From assembly GCA_008501575.1 (NCBI GenBank), contig QQUO01000052.1:1-11654 (forward strand): a stretch of DNA of 11,654 nucleotides, given 5' to 3'. Origin of the DNA: Pseudomonadota bacterium (GTDB lineage: Bacteria > Pseudomonadota > Gammaproteobacteria > Xanthomonadales > Marinicellaceae). Positions 1 to 6,202 of this stretch are shown here, piece after piece. The notes beneath the pieces were generated by a model. That model was not told the origin of the DNA and made no database searches. It was given only the letters and a program-made list of their open reading frames with translations. Each line of letters opens with the position of its first letter. Position 1 is the first letter of the stretch. A program made the position numbers and the translations under genes.

Positions 1-149
1 TCACCTTGTTGGATTTGTATTACATGAGAATCTTTGTACTTAATAATCAGCTGATCTTTGAATTCGTTTGCCATCACAGAATGTGACATAGCCAAACCCA
101 AAGCTGATACCAATAGTGTTGGTTTTAGAATCTGTTGTTTAATTTTCAT
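1..149 (-). CDS. N-terminus of a secreted protein, possibly S8-type protease propeptide (partial)
   Basis: The reading frame starts at an ATG whose first base is 149 and runs off the left edge after 49 full codons. The first 27 residues form a good Sec signal peptide: basic start MKIKQQ, a hydrophobic core (TLLVSALGLAM), then a probable signal peptidase I site after SVMA. The mature part begins NEFKDQLIIKYKDS. The pattern QLIIKYKD resembles the first strand of inhibitor-I9-type propeptides (consensus like YIVKYK) found on secreted subtilisin-family proteases. That is a guess from a short stretch, and no catalytic residues lie in the window. An AGAGG ribosome site sits about 10 bases upstream of the ATG on the minus strand, and a promoter candidate lies at 177-205. 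Export is fairly sure; the family is not. Confidence 0.6.
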   Translation of the reverse strand, partial: MKIKQQILKPTLLVSALGLAMSHSVMANEFKDQLIIKYKDSHVIQIQQG

Positions 150-889
150 TGTTTTTTAACCTCTTTTTAGGGGTGCATTTTAAACTTATATCAGCCAATT
201 ATGAAACCACTATAATTATTTATTAATAATTCATGCAGCAATTCACATTATGAGAACTCTTCATAAATAACTTAATATAACCAACAATCCAAACGAATCT
301 TATATTTCTGAATAATCTCAGCAATGGATAGCTTGGTCTGTCTGTTTTTGAGGAATAAATACTGTCTAATAAATCTATATCTCATTCCAGAAAAGTAAGT
401 TTTCAGTCCCAACCAAAGTAAATAGTTTCTTGTGGGTGAAGTCTTCTGCGGTCAGGAATAAATGTTAAGGTATTGAATGATTTTTGTATTGAATCATTTA
501 AACTCATCTGCAGAATCAATGTTTGAGCTATACAGAAGTCTCATTATACAAATTCAGGTAAATCTAAGTACTTTAGTGGGTGAAAATATAAACCCTGATA
601 AGTGCTGATTGTCGAAAGGATTCGTTCGAATGCGTCGATAGAAATACTCATTCCCATCATTTTTTATTGACAATTCGCTGTTGTCCTTAAACGACATACA
701 TTGTCTATAAGTTGTCCTGATAAATAATCTGCGATATTTCATAATAATACTGTGAGACCGCTGCATATGTCCGGGTCTTTGGGAAAAAGCCAATATTAGG
801 GCCATTAACTTGTTTCAAGACTTATGCGCTAATTCACATTTTTATTATTTTATGCAGTTAAAATATGTTGACCAAAAAAAGAGGATTCT
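150..889. other. AT-rich intergenic gap of about 740 bases, no convincing gene
   Basis: This stretch separates the divergent secreted genes at 149 (minus) and 890 (plus). The longest frame is an 83-codon minus-strand run (805-554) with no Shine-Dalgarno sequence and unfamiliar, basic residue content. Further along the same strand are short open runs, among them one of about 54 codons near 460-290 containing YFSGMRYRFIRQYLFLKN. I recognise none of them, and they could be chance or decayed coding DNA. Small repeats are present: an inverted repeat AATGATT/AATCATT (476-482, 492-498), a 10-mer AGGAATAAAT at 351-360 and 454-463, and AATTCACATT at 240-249 and 831-840. I see no RNA gene. A promoter for the nuclease must lie near the right end, but no clear -35/-10 pair stands out; TAAAAT at 859-864 is the best -10. 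Confidence 0.5.
177..205 (-). promoter_or_regulatory. Candidate sigma-70 promoter for the secreted protein at 1-149
   Basis: Read on the minus strand, TTCATA (200-205) and TAAAAT (177-182) are separated by 17 bases. They match the -35 and -10 consensus at four and five of six positions. Transcription would start near 170, giving a leader of about 20 bases that contains the AGAGG site. The surrounding DNA is AT-rich, so chance matches are likely. Confidence 0.35.
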
Positions 890-3043
890 ATGAAACACAA
901 AAATATCTTATTGTTTATGGGGCTTGCTTTTTTGATAACTTTGCCTGCTCAGGCCAATTTATCTGATCTGCTAATCTCTGAAATTACCATTATCCCTACA
1001 GAGGGTGAATTTATTGAAATTCATAATAAAGGTGGCAATGTAATTGATTTAACCGACGTTTACCTAACGGATGCCACCTACTCCTATGGTAACACCTATT
1101 ACTATCAACTGGTAACAGGCGGTGGCGGTGGCGGTGGCTACTTAGACTTCTACGCCCGTTTCCCTAACGGTGCCAGTATTGCACCCGGTGCTTATCAAAC
1201 CATTGCACTCAATGGTGCTGTTGACTTCAACAATGTCTATGGTATTGATCCCACTTACGAAATTGCCGACACAGATATTAATGTGCCGGATATGCTGGAA
1301 GCTCGTCCCGGCTCAATTGATGGTTTAAACAGTGGCCTGACTGATCTCAGTGGGGAAGTGGTCGTTTTAGTCTATTGGAATGGTCAAAGTGATCTCATGC
1401 AAGACTTGGATTATATCGTTTGGGGCGATAAAGTCGAAGCCATCAGTAAAACCGGTGTCTCCATTGACGGTCCCGATGCCGATAGCACCCCTTCAAGTTA
1501 CTTAAATGACACAGACATAATCAATCAACCTGTGATCAGTCTCAGTTCTCATGCCATTGGTAACTCCTGGCAACGCAGTGATATGAATGAGGGCAATGAA
1601 ACTAAAACCGGTGGTAATGGCATTAATGGCCATGACGAAACCTCCGAAGACACCAACAACACTTTTTTTGAAGCAAGCCCAACACCCAATGCCGCCGCCG
1701 GCAATCCACCGGCACCGCAAATCATCATTAATGAAGTTGATGCGGTGGGTTTGGCTGAATTTATTGAATTGAAAGGCACTGCCAATGGCAGCACCAATGG
1801 TGTGACCTTGGTGATGTATGACGGAGCCACAGATCAAATTTACGATGTCTATGATTTAACCGGTTATCAGTTAACAGGTGATGGCTATTTTTTAATCGGT
1901 GATGCCAGTTTATCGCCGGATCTTGTACTGGCTGCCAACAGTATCCAAGACGGTCCCGATGCCGTGGCTATTTATTTTGCTGACGCCAGTCTGTTTAATA
2001 TTGGTGATGGTATCACCACAACCGATATTATGGACGCCTTGGTGTATGATTCAGGACAAGCGGATGACGCCGGTTTATTGACCTTAATGAATGCCAGTCA
2101 ACCGCAAATCAATGAAAACGAAAATGCCAATGCCGCCAATCAAAGTATGGCACGGTGTCCCAGTGGCTCCGGCGGTCCTTTGAATAGCAGCACTTACCAA
2201 GCGGTCAACCCCACACCGGGTTTGTTAAACAATTTATGCCCCATTGGTGATTATTACGCCACCGTAGATGATACCGATGCCACCACATTACGAAATTCTC
2301 TCCATGAAATTATTGATGACCACACCAGTTTTCCCTATTCCGGTGGTACCGATACCTGGGAGGTGTTGGCATTTGCCGATGAAGACCCCACTGATCCAAG
2401 TAAAGTTTGGTTGATTTATAAAAATGATTCGTACACCTATTTCGGTGGTGGTGAACAAGATTATAACCGTGAACACACCTGGCCTCAATCTTATGGTTTT
2501 CATAGAGACACGTTAGGCACTGATAACACTGCCCGAACGGATGCGCATCATCTCATGATATCGGACAAAATCTATAATCAAAATCGTGACAACAAATACT
2601 TTAATAATTGTACTTCTGGTTGTACCGAGATGCCCACCACATTTAACCAAGGTGTTGGTGGTCCAGGACAATCTAACTGGACCAATGGCAGTGTTTTTGA
2701 AGTCTGGGATTTTCGTAAGGGCGATATTGCCCGCGCCATGTTTTATATGGATGTCCGTTATGCCGGCGATATCAGCGGCGAGCCCGATTTACAGCTCACG
2801 GATAATGCGGGTTTAATTAACACAGGTGATCCTTACATGGGACTGTTGTCCGTGCTCATCGACTGGCACAATCAAGACCCCGTGGACAGTTACGAAACTG
2901 AGCGTAATGAGCGCGTCTATTCATACCAGGGTAATCGCAATCCTTTCATTGATCACCCCGAATGGGTTGAATGTATTTTTGTTGCCGGCGGACAATGCAG
3001 TACAGTGATTAATGACCTGATTTTTGAAAACGGATTTGAATAG
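890..3043 (+). CDS. Secreted endonuclease I-family nuclease with two lamin-tail-like domains
   Basis: A 717-residue exported nuclease. Residues 1-22 are a signal peptide ending in AQA. Residues about 24-175 and 277-400 resemble lamin-tail domains (LLISEI..EGEFIEIHN and IIINEVDAVGLAEFIEL), beta-sandwich modules common on extracellular enzymes. Residues about 455-695 match the endonuclease I (Vvn/Dns/EndA) family: NREHTWPQS with E528 and H529 (His is the general base in this family), DAHHL at 551-555, N563/N565/R566 on IYNQNRDNKYF, KGDIARAMFYMDVRY from 610, and QGNRNPFIDHPEW (680-692). Six cysteines (423, 450, 574, 578, 695, 703) fit a disulphide-bonded secreted protein. It probably degrades extracellular DNA or RNA non-specifically for nutrients. 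The chain ends NDLIFENGFE, a possible export tail. AGAGGA lies just before the ATG. The gene stands alone between the gap and a terminator. Nuclease family is sure; substrate is inferred. Confidence 0.92.
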   Translation: MKHKNILLFMGLAFLITLPAQANLSDLLISEITIIPTEGEFIEIHNKGGNVIDLTDVYLTDATYSYGNTYYYQLVTGGGGGGGYLDFYARFPNGASIAPGAYQTIALNGAVDFNNVYGIDPTYEIADTDINVPDMLEARPGSIDGLNSGLTDLSGEVVVLVYWNGQSDLMQDLDYIVWGDKVEAISKTGVSIDGPDADSTPSSYLNDTDIINQPVISLSSHAIGNSWQRSDMNEGNETKTGGNGINGHDETSEDTNNTFFEASPTPNAAAGNPPAPQIIINEVDAVGLAEFIELKGTANGSTNGVTLVMYDGATDQIYDVYDLTGYQLTGDGYFLIGDASLSPDLVLAANSIQDGPDAVAIYFADASLFNIGDGITTTDIMDALVYDSGQADDAGLLTLMNASQPQINENENANAANQSMARCPSGSGGPLNSSTYQAVNPTPGLLNNLCPIGDYYATVDDTDATTLRNSLHEIIDDHTSFPYSGGTDTWEVLAFADEDPTDPSKVWLIYKNDSYTYFGGGEQDYNREHTWPQSYGFHRDTLGTDNTARTDAHHLMISDKIYNQNRDNKYFNNCTSGCTEMPTTFNQGVGGPGQSNWTNGSVFEVWDFRKGDIARAMFYMDVRYAGDISGEPDLQLTDNAGLINTGDPYMGLLSVLIDWHNQDPVDSYETERNERVYSYQGNRNPFIDHPEWVECIFVAGGQCSTVINDLIFENGFE
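1118..1138 (+). repeat. Short GGTGGC tandem encoding seven glycines
   Basis: Seven alternating GGC/GGT codons give a Gly7 run at residues 77-83, inside the first lamin-tail-like domain, between two beta-strand-like stretches (TYYYQLV and YLDFYARF). It is probably a flexible loop. Short G-rich tandems like this can change length by slippage. Confidence 0.6.
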
Positions 3044-3053
3044 AAATTTTAAT

Positions 3054-3085
3054 AAAACCATCACAGGGATGTGATGGTTTTTCTT
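3054..3085 (+). terminator. Intrinsic terminator after the nuclease gene
   Basis: A perfect 12-bp stem (3054-3065 with 3070-3081) closes a GGGA loop of the stable GNRA type and runs into T residues (3078-3085, one C). It starts 11 bases after the stop codon. The A-rich 5' side could also let it work for minus-strand transcripts. Confidence 0.88.
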
Positions 3086-3119
3086 ATTATCAAATCAGGC
3101 ATAAATACAGATTTAAGAC

Positions 3120-3148
3120 TTGAATCCATCATGCATCATTCATATATA
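3120..3148 (+). promoter_or_regulatory. Candidate promoter for the outer-membrane protein gene
   Basis: TTGAAT (3120-3125) and TATATA (3143-3148) are 17 bases apart; TATAAG at 3145-3150 is an alternative -10. Transcription would start at about 3155, after the in-frame ATG at 3154. This supports 3199 as the true start codon and gives a leader of roughly 45 bases. Confidence 0.45.
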
Positions 3149-3198
3149 AGAAGATGCAATATAACAATTTTCAACATAAATTTATAAAGGAAAAACAT

Positions 3199-3747
3199 AT
3201 GAATAAAATACTGAGTTTAGTTGCTTTATCGCTGATGACAACAACTGCTTTCGCACAAAAGGACATTAATTATAACTATCTGGAATTTGGTTATGATTAT
3301 GTGGATATATCAGGAAGTAATCACCTCGACGGTTTTTACCTTGATGCCGGATTTGATTTGACTGACCGCATTTATATGGGTGCTTATTATTCTAATCTGA
3401 GCAGTCATGGCCCTGACATCGATCGTTATGGCCTTTCGGTCGGTTTTCACAGTAACACTGGCAGTGACACAGACTTCTATGCTGAATTTGATCTGGGACA
3501 AATTGACAACCGATTTGGCGACAGCTTAACTTATGGCCTAAACTTTGGAACTCGCACTGCCTTCACTTCAAGTTTTGAATTGATCACCAAAGCCGGTTAC
3601 ACCGAAATTGATGATTATAATGATGGTTATTTTGAAGCGGGAATTAAAGGTTTGTTTAAATTCTCAAGCAGTACCGCCATTACCGCCGGTGTACAAAGCC
3701 TGGACGGTGATTTAGGTGCAAACGTGGGCTTCCGTTTTTCATTCTAA
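3199..3747 (+). CDS. Small outer-membrane beta-barrel protein, Ax21-like
   Basis: 182 residues from the ATG at 3199. An in-frame ATG at 3154 would add 15 residues in front of the signal peptide and lacks a ribosome site, while AAGGA sits 7 bases before 3199. Residues 1-20 (MNKILSLVALSLMTTTAFAQ) are a Sec signal cleaved at about AFA. The mature chain alternates polar and hydrophobic residues in roughly eight strands with aromatic girdles (YNYLEFGYDYV, DGFYLDAGFDL, IYMGAYYSNL, and so on) and ends GFRFSF, the terminal Phe recognised by the BAM complex. The opening YNYLEFGY, the DLTDRIYMGAYYS stretch and the closing strand resemble the Ax21 family of Xanthomonadales outer-membrane proteins. No enzymatic motif is visible and the function is unknown. 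The gene is monocistronic, with its own promoter and terminator. Confidence 0.82.
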   Translation: MNKILSLVALSLMTTTAFAQKDINYNYLEFGYDYVDISGSNHLDGFYLDAGFDLTDRIYMGAYYSNLSSHGPDIDRYGLSVGFHSNTGSDTDFYAEFDLGQIDNRFGDSLTYGLNFGTRTAFTSSFELITKAGYTEIDDYNDGYFEAGIKGLFKFSSSTAITAGVQSLDGDLGANVGFRFSF

Positions 3748-3768
3748 AATAGTAACCAGAGTTATTAT

Positions 3769-3796
3769 AAGGGCGCTGATAACAGTGCCCTTTTTT
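3769..3796 (+). terminator. Intrinsic terminator after the outer-membrane protein gene
   Basis: A 10-bp stem with one G-U wobble (3769-3778 with 3783-3792), loop ATAA, followed by six T (3791-3796). It lies between convergent genes. On the minus strand the same hairpin is followed by the AT-rich TTATAATAAC, so it may also stop ybiT transcripts, but less well. I see no other terminator for ybiT. Confidence 0.85.
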
Positions 3797-3866
3797 ATGT
3801 TGCTAACAAATCGCCTGATTCAGCCAGACTCATACCACAACCTATCGGAAAAAGGCACTAACCCAA

Positions 3867-5459
3867 TTATTTAATGCCCTGGCGCTCTAAATACTCTTGG
3901 TAAGTGCCGCGGAAGTCGATGACGTCGTTGTCTTGTATCTCCATGATTCTGGTGGCAATGGACGATACAAACTGGCGATCATGGGAGACGAAAATTAGGG
4001 TGCCTTGGTAGTTTTCTAAGGCCAGGTTTAGGGCTTCAATGGACTCCATATCCAAATGGTTTGTGGGCTCATCCATGATGATGACGTTGGGTTTTTGCAG
4101 CATGATTTTACAGAACATCATGCGGCCTTTTTCACCTCCTGAGAGCACCGTGGTTTTCTTTTTCGAGTCTTCTGTGGAGAACAACATACGACCCAAAACG
4201 CTGCGCACAGCCTGCTCATCATCGTCCTTTTGTTTAAACTGCTCCATCCACTGGAAAACGGTCATATCTTCCTTAAAAGCACCCATATTATCTTGCTTGA
4301 AATAGGCGATGTCGATGTTCTCTGACCATTTTATTGTACCTGAATCAATCTCGACATAATCAGTTAGACAGTTTAGGAATGTGGTTTTACCAATGCCGTT
4401 GGCACCGATAACGGCAATCCGCTCACCCACTTCCAATAACAAATCAACTTCTTTAAAAATAGTCTTATCATCAAATAACTTAGTAAGTCCTTTGACGTCG
4501 AGTGCATTTCGAAAGAGCTTTTTACCTTGCTCAAAAATAATGTATGGACTGACCCTTGATGAAGGTTTAATGTCTTCCAGTTGGATTTTATCCATTTGTT
4601 TTTGCCGGGACGTGGCTTGTTTGGCTTTCGATGCGTTGGCTGAGAAGCGACTAACGAAGGTCTGTAACTCAGCAATTTGCGCTTTCTTCTTGGCATTTTC
4701 GGCGTATTTACGTTCGCGGGCCTGGGTGGCCGCGGTCATGTATTCGTCGTAATTACCCGGAAACAGCTGCAAATCACCATAATCCAAATCAGCCATGTGA
4801 GTACAGACTGAATTTAAAAAGTGCCGATCATGGGAGATGATGATCATGGTTGATTTTCTGGCCGTTAAGGTCTCTTCCAGCCAGCGAATGGTGTTAATAT
4901 CGAGGTTATTGGTGGGTTCATCCAACAATAAGAAGTCAGGATCTGCAAACAGGGCTTGCGCCAATAACACCCGCAATTTCCAACCGGGTGCCACTTCTGA
5001 CATGGGTCCGAAATGTTGTGATTCGGGTATATCAAGACCCAATAACAATTCACCGGCACGGGCTTGCGCGGAATAACCGTCCATTTCCGCAAAGCCGCTT
5101 TCCAGCTCGGCCGCTTGCATGCCATCTTCTTCAGACATTTCAGGCAGGCTGTAAATGCGATCCCGTTCAACTTTGTTCTGCCACAATTCTTTATGACCCA
5201 TAATGACGGTGTCTATCACTGTTTGTTCTTCAAACGCATACTGATCTTGACCCAACACGCCAATACGCTCATCCGAATCATAGGAGACATTGCCTGATGA
5301 GGGTTTTAGTTCACCGGTTAAGATTTTCATGAACGTTGACTTACCACTGCCGTTGGCGCCAATCAAGCCATAACGGTTGCCGTGACCAAATTTAACGGAA
5401 ATGTTTTCAAAGAGTGGTTTCGAACCAAACTGCATGGTGATATTGGCGGTGCTGATCAT
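3867..5459 (-). CDS. ybiT: ABC-F family ATPase YbiT
   Basis: A soluble ABC-F protein with two nucleotide-binding domains and no membrane segment. ABC-F proteins bind the ribosomal E site and modulate translation; the precise role of YbiT is unsettled. First domain: Walker A GANGSGKS (34-41), a degenerate signature SEVAPGW (154-160) in place of LSGGQ, Walker B LLLDEPTNNLD (177-187). The charged linker, about 240-310 (KKKAQIAEL..SKAKQATSRQKQMDK), is the coiled-coil P-site tRNA-interaction arm. Second domain: Walker A GANGIGKT (352-359), signature LSGGE (439-443), Walker B with D463-E464. From the ATG at 5459 the product is 530 residues, the length of E. coli YbiT, and begins MISTANITMQFGSKPLFEN like it. 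The frame stays open to an ATG at 5540, but a TATAAT at 5488-5493 lies between the two ATGs. No strong ribosome site precedes 5459. Similarity to the enterobacterial protein is high along the whole length. Confidence 0.95.
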   Translation of the reverse strand: MISTANITMQFGSKPLFENISVKFGHGNRYGLIGANGSGKSTFMKILTGELKPSSGNVSYDSDERIGVLGQDQYAFEEQTVIDTVIMGHKELWQNKVERDRIYSLPEMSEEDGMQAAELESGFAEMDGYSAQARAGELLLGLDIPESQHFGPMSEVAPGWKLRVLLAQALFADPDFLLLDEPTNNLDINTIRWLEETLTARKSTMIIISHDRHFLNSVCTHMADLDYGDLQLFPGNYDEYMTAATQARERKYAENAKKKAQIAELQTFVSRFSANASKAKQATSRQKQMDKIQLEDIKPSSRVSPYIIFEQGKKLFRNALDVKGLTKLFDDKTIFKEVDLLLEVGERIAVIGANGIGKTTFLNCLTDYVEIDSGTIKWSENIDIAYFKQDNMGAFKEDMTVFQWMEQFKQKDDDEQAVRSVLGRMLFSTEDSKKKTTVLSGGEKGRMMFCKIMLQKPNVIIMDEPTNHLDMESIEALNLALENYQGTLIFVSHDRQFVSSIATRIMEIQDNDVIDFRGTYQEYLERQGIK

Positions 5460-5487
5460 GTTATTACCGGTACTTAAAAGGTGCGCG

Positions 5488-5493
5488 ATTATA
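5488..5493 (-). promoter_or_regulatory. Candidate -10 element for ybiT
   Basis: On the minus strand this reads TATAAT, a perfect -10, about 29 bases before the ATG at 5459. Transcription would start near 5481. No good -35 lies 16-18 bases upstream, so the promoter may be weak or activator-dependent. Its position argues against starting translation at 5540. Confidence 0.4.
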
Positions 5494-5734
5494 ACGGCAA
5501 TCTGCCTGCAATACGACATTTTGTCATAAATAACACTCATTAGAATGTGGGCAGTTATTCAGTTTGTTTTTAACAGATAATTCGTCGCCCGCATAAGCTA
5601 GTAGCTTGCTTAAATTTTTATGATTTGAATGGAGCATTCGGTTGCTAACTAATCATAATTATCAGGCTAAATAATCACCCTGTTTTTAAAGATAACTTAT
5701 ACTGAAAAATAACAAATAAAGGCGTTCCTCAAAA

Positions 5735-5769
5735 ACCTGAGGTAAAAAAATACTGTTTTTACCTCAGGT
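5735..5769. repeat. Perfect 14-bp inverted repeat with 7-base loop
   Basis: Positions 5735-5748 pair exactly with 5756-5769, and three more A-T pairs follow after one mismatch. Each arm carries ACCTNAGGT, itself a palindrome around its centre, followed by five A or T. On the plus strand no T run follows. On the minus strand TTTT follows, so it could terminate leftward antisense transcripts. A second CCTCA at 5727-5731 can pair with TGAGG at 5738-5742, giving an alternative fold. Role unknown: terminator, operator or small mobile repeat are all possible. Confidence 0.7.
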
Positions 5770-5913
5770 GTTTAACTGCCACAGAACAGATATCATAAGC
5801 CAAGCATTTTAACTTTATTATTCAATGACTTACCAACTTATTCTTAAGGATATATTAAATGAATTCGAACTTAATCTTGGACACAAAAAGTGACACATAA
5901 TAAAATTAATTAG

Positions 5914-5942
5914 TTGACAATTGATTTTATTTGAAAGATTAT
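5914..5942 (+). promoter_or_regulatory. Candidate promoter of the ilv operon
   Basis: TTGACA (5914-5919) is a perfect -35. With a 17-base spacer the -10 is GATTAT (5937-5942), four of six matches including the key A2 and T6. TATACG at 5940 is an alternative but needs a 20-base spacer. Transcription from about 5949 gives a leader RNA of about 200 nucleotides to the attenuator end, similar in size to the E. coli ilvG leader. Confidence 0.55.
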
Positions 5943-6007
5943 ACGACAAAATACACACACTTTATGAACTCACAAACGAGCAAAAATAATACACTAAAAA
6001 ACTAAAA

Positions 6008-6088
6008 ATGAATTTATTTACCAACGCCAAACTTATCAACATCGTCATAATTATTATTATCGTAATTATTGGCCCGCGTATGTGGTGA
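6008..6088 (+). CDS. ilvL: ilv operon leader peptide (attenuation sensor), 26 residues
   Basis: A short open frame with nine Ile and two Val codons among 26, concentrated in INIVIIIIIVIIGPRMW before the TGA. Two Leu codons (3 and 9) lie outside the dense block. It sits just upstream of an intrinsic terminator and the ilv genes, as IlvL does in enterobacteria. The sequence is not IlvL-like beyond the regulatory codons, as expected for leader peptides. Its job is to make the ribosome stall when charged tRNA-Ile or tRNA-Val is scarce. The stop codon (6086-6088) lies inside the left arm of the proposed antiterminator. An in-frame stop at 5987-5989 rules out a much longer frame. Oddly, no Shine-Dalgarno sequence is visible; the upstream 20 bases are A-rich. 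The identification rests on composition and position. Confidence 0.85.
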   Translation: MNLFTNAKLINIVIIIIIVIIGPRMW

Positions 6089-6130
6089 GTTCGGCAAACA
6101 ATTGGTAATCCAAAAAAAGCCCTTCTCACC
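6084..6130 (+). promoter_or_regulatory. Proposed antiterminator of the ilv attenuator
   Basis: GGTGAG (6084-6089) is exactly complementary to CTCACC (6125-6130). After a 3x3 internal loop, GGC (6093-6095) pairs with GCC (6119-6121). This would use up the 5' arm and loop of the terminator. A ribosome stalled at the Ile codons (6047-6070) leaves 6084 onward free, so this hairpin can form; one that reaches the stop codon covers it and the terminator forms. Moderate strength, inferred by hand pairing. Confidence 0.6.
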
Positions 6131-6148
6131 GAGAAGGGCTTTTTTTTT
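6112..6148 (+). terminator. Intrinsic terminator acting as the ilv attenuator
   Basis: A perfect 9-bp GC-rich stem (6119-6127 with 6131-6139) closes the loop ACC, is extended by up to seven A-T pairs (6112-6118 with 6140-6146), and is followed by a run of nine T (6140-6148). It begins 24 bases after the leader peptide stop and ends 54 bases before ilvE. No complete gene precedes it, so it must control read-through into the operon. Confidence 0.93.
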
Positions 6149-6202
6149 ACCTGAAATATTTTATTAACCCAAGAACAGCAACCAAAGAAGAGTAAAAAAA
6201 CC

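Larger units (their letters stand above)
5460..6007. other. Divergent control region between ybiT and the ilv leader
   Basis: No gene of normal size. From left to right it holds the ybiT -10, an AT-rich stretch with nothing recognisable (about 5541-5720), the perfect inverted repeat at 5735-5769, two overlapping short frames (22 codons from 5825; 13 codons from 5859, with AAGGA 8 bases upstream), the TTGACA promoter at 5914-5942, and the untranslated start of the ilv leader RNA. The short frames match nothing I know. Confidence 0.5.

Noticed and set aside
554..805. 83-codon minus-strand frame as a gene
   Set aside because: No Shine-Dalgarno sequence before its ATG, no recognisable domain, and it lies in AT-rich non-coding-looking DNA. 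Kept only as a possible decayed fragment.
3058..3077. CRP-like TCACA/TGTGA pair
   Set aside because: The half-sites are in the inverted order and are part of the stem of a clear intrinsic terminator, so a CRP site is not the right reading.
3154..3198. Longer start for the outer-membrane protein
   Set aside because: It would bury the signal peptide behind 15 polar residues and has no ribosome site, while AAGGA precedes the ATG at 3199 at ideal spacing.
4381..4752. 123-codon plus-strand frame opposite ybiT
   Set aside because: It is antisense to the coiled linker and second ATPase domain of a highly conserved gene. Its composition is a shadow of that gene, with no start signals.
5460..5540. 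Longer ybiT start at 5540
   Set aside because: The extra 27 residues do not resemble the family. The shorter form gives exactly the usual 530 residues, and a TATAAT lies between the two starts.
5581..5610. AAGCT/AGCTT hairpin as a terminator
   Set aside because: The stem is only 5 bp plus a bulged extension, with no continuous T run after it and no gene to terminate on that strand.
5949..6202. T-box or metabolite riboswitch upstream of ilvE
   Set aside because: No T-box sequence or specifier-loop architecture is visible, and the Ile/Val-rich leader frame with its paired hairpins explains the region better.
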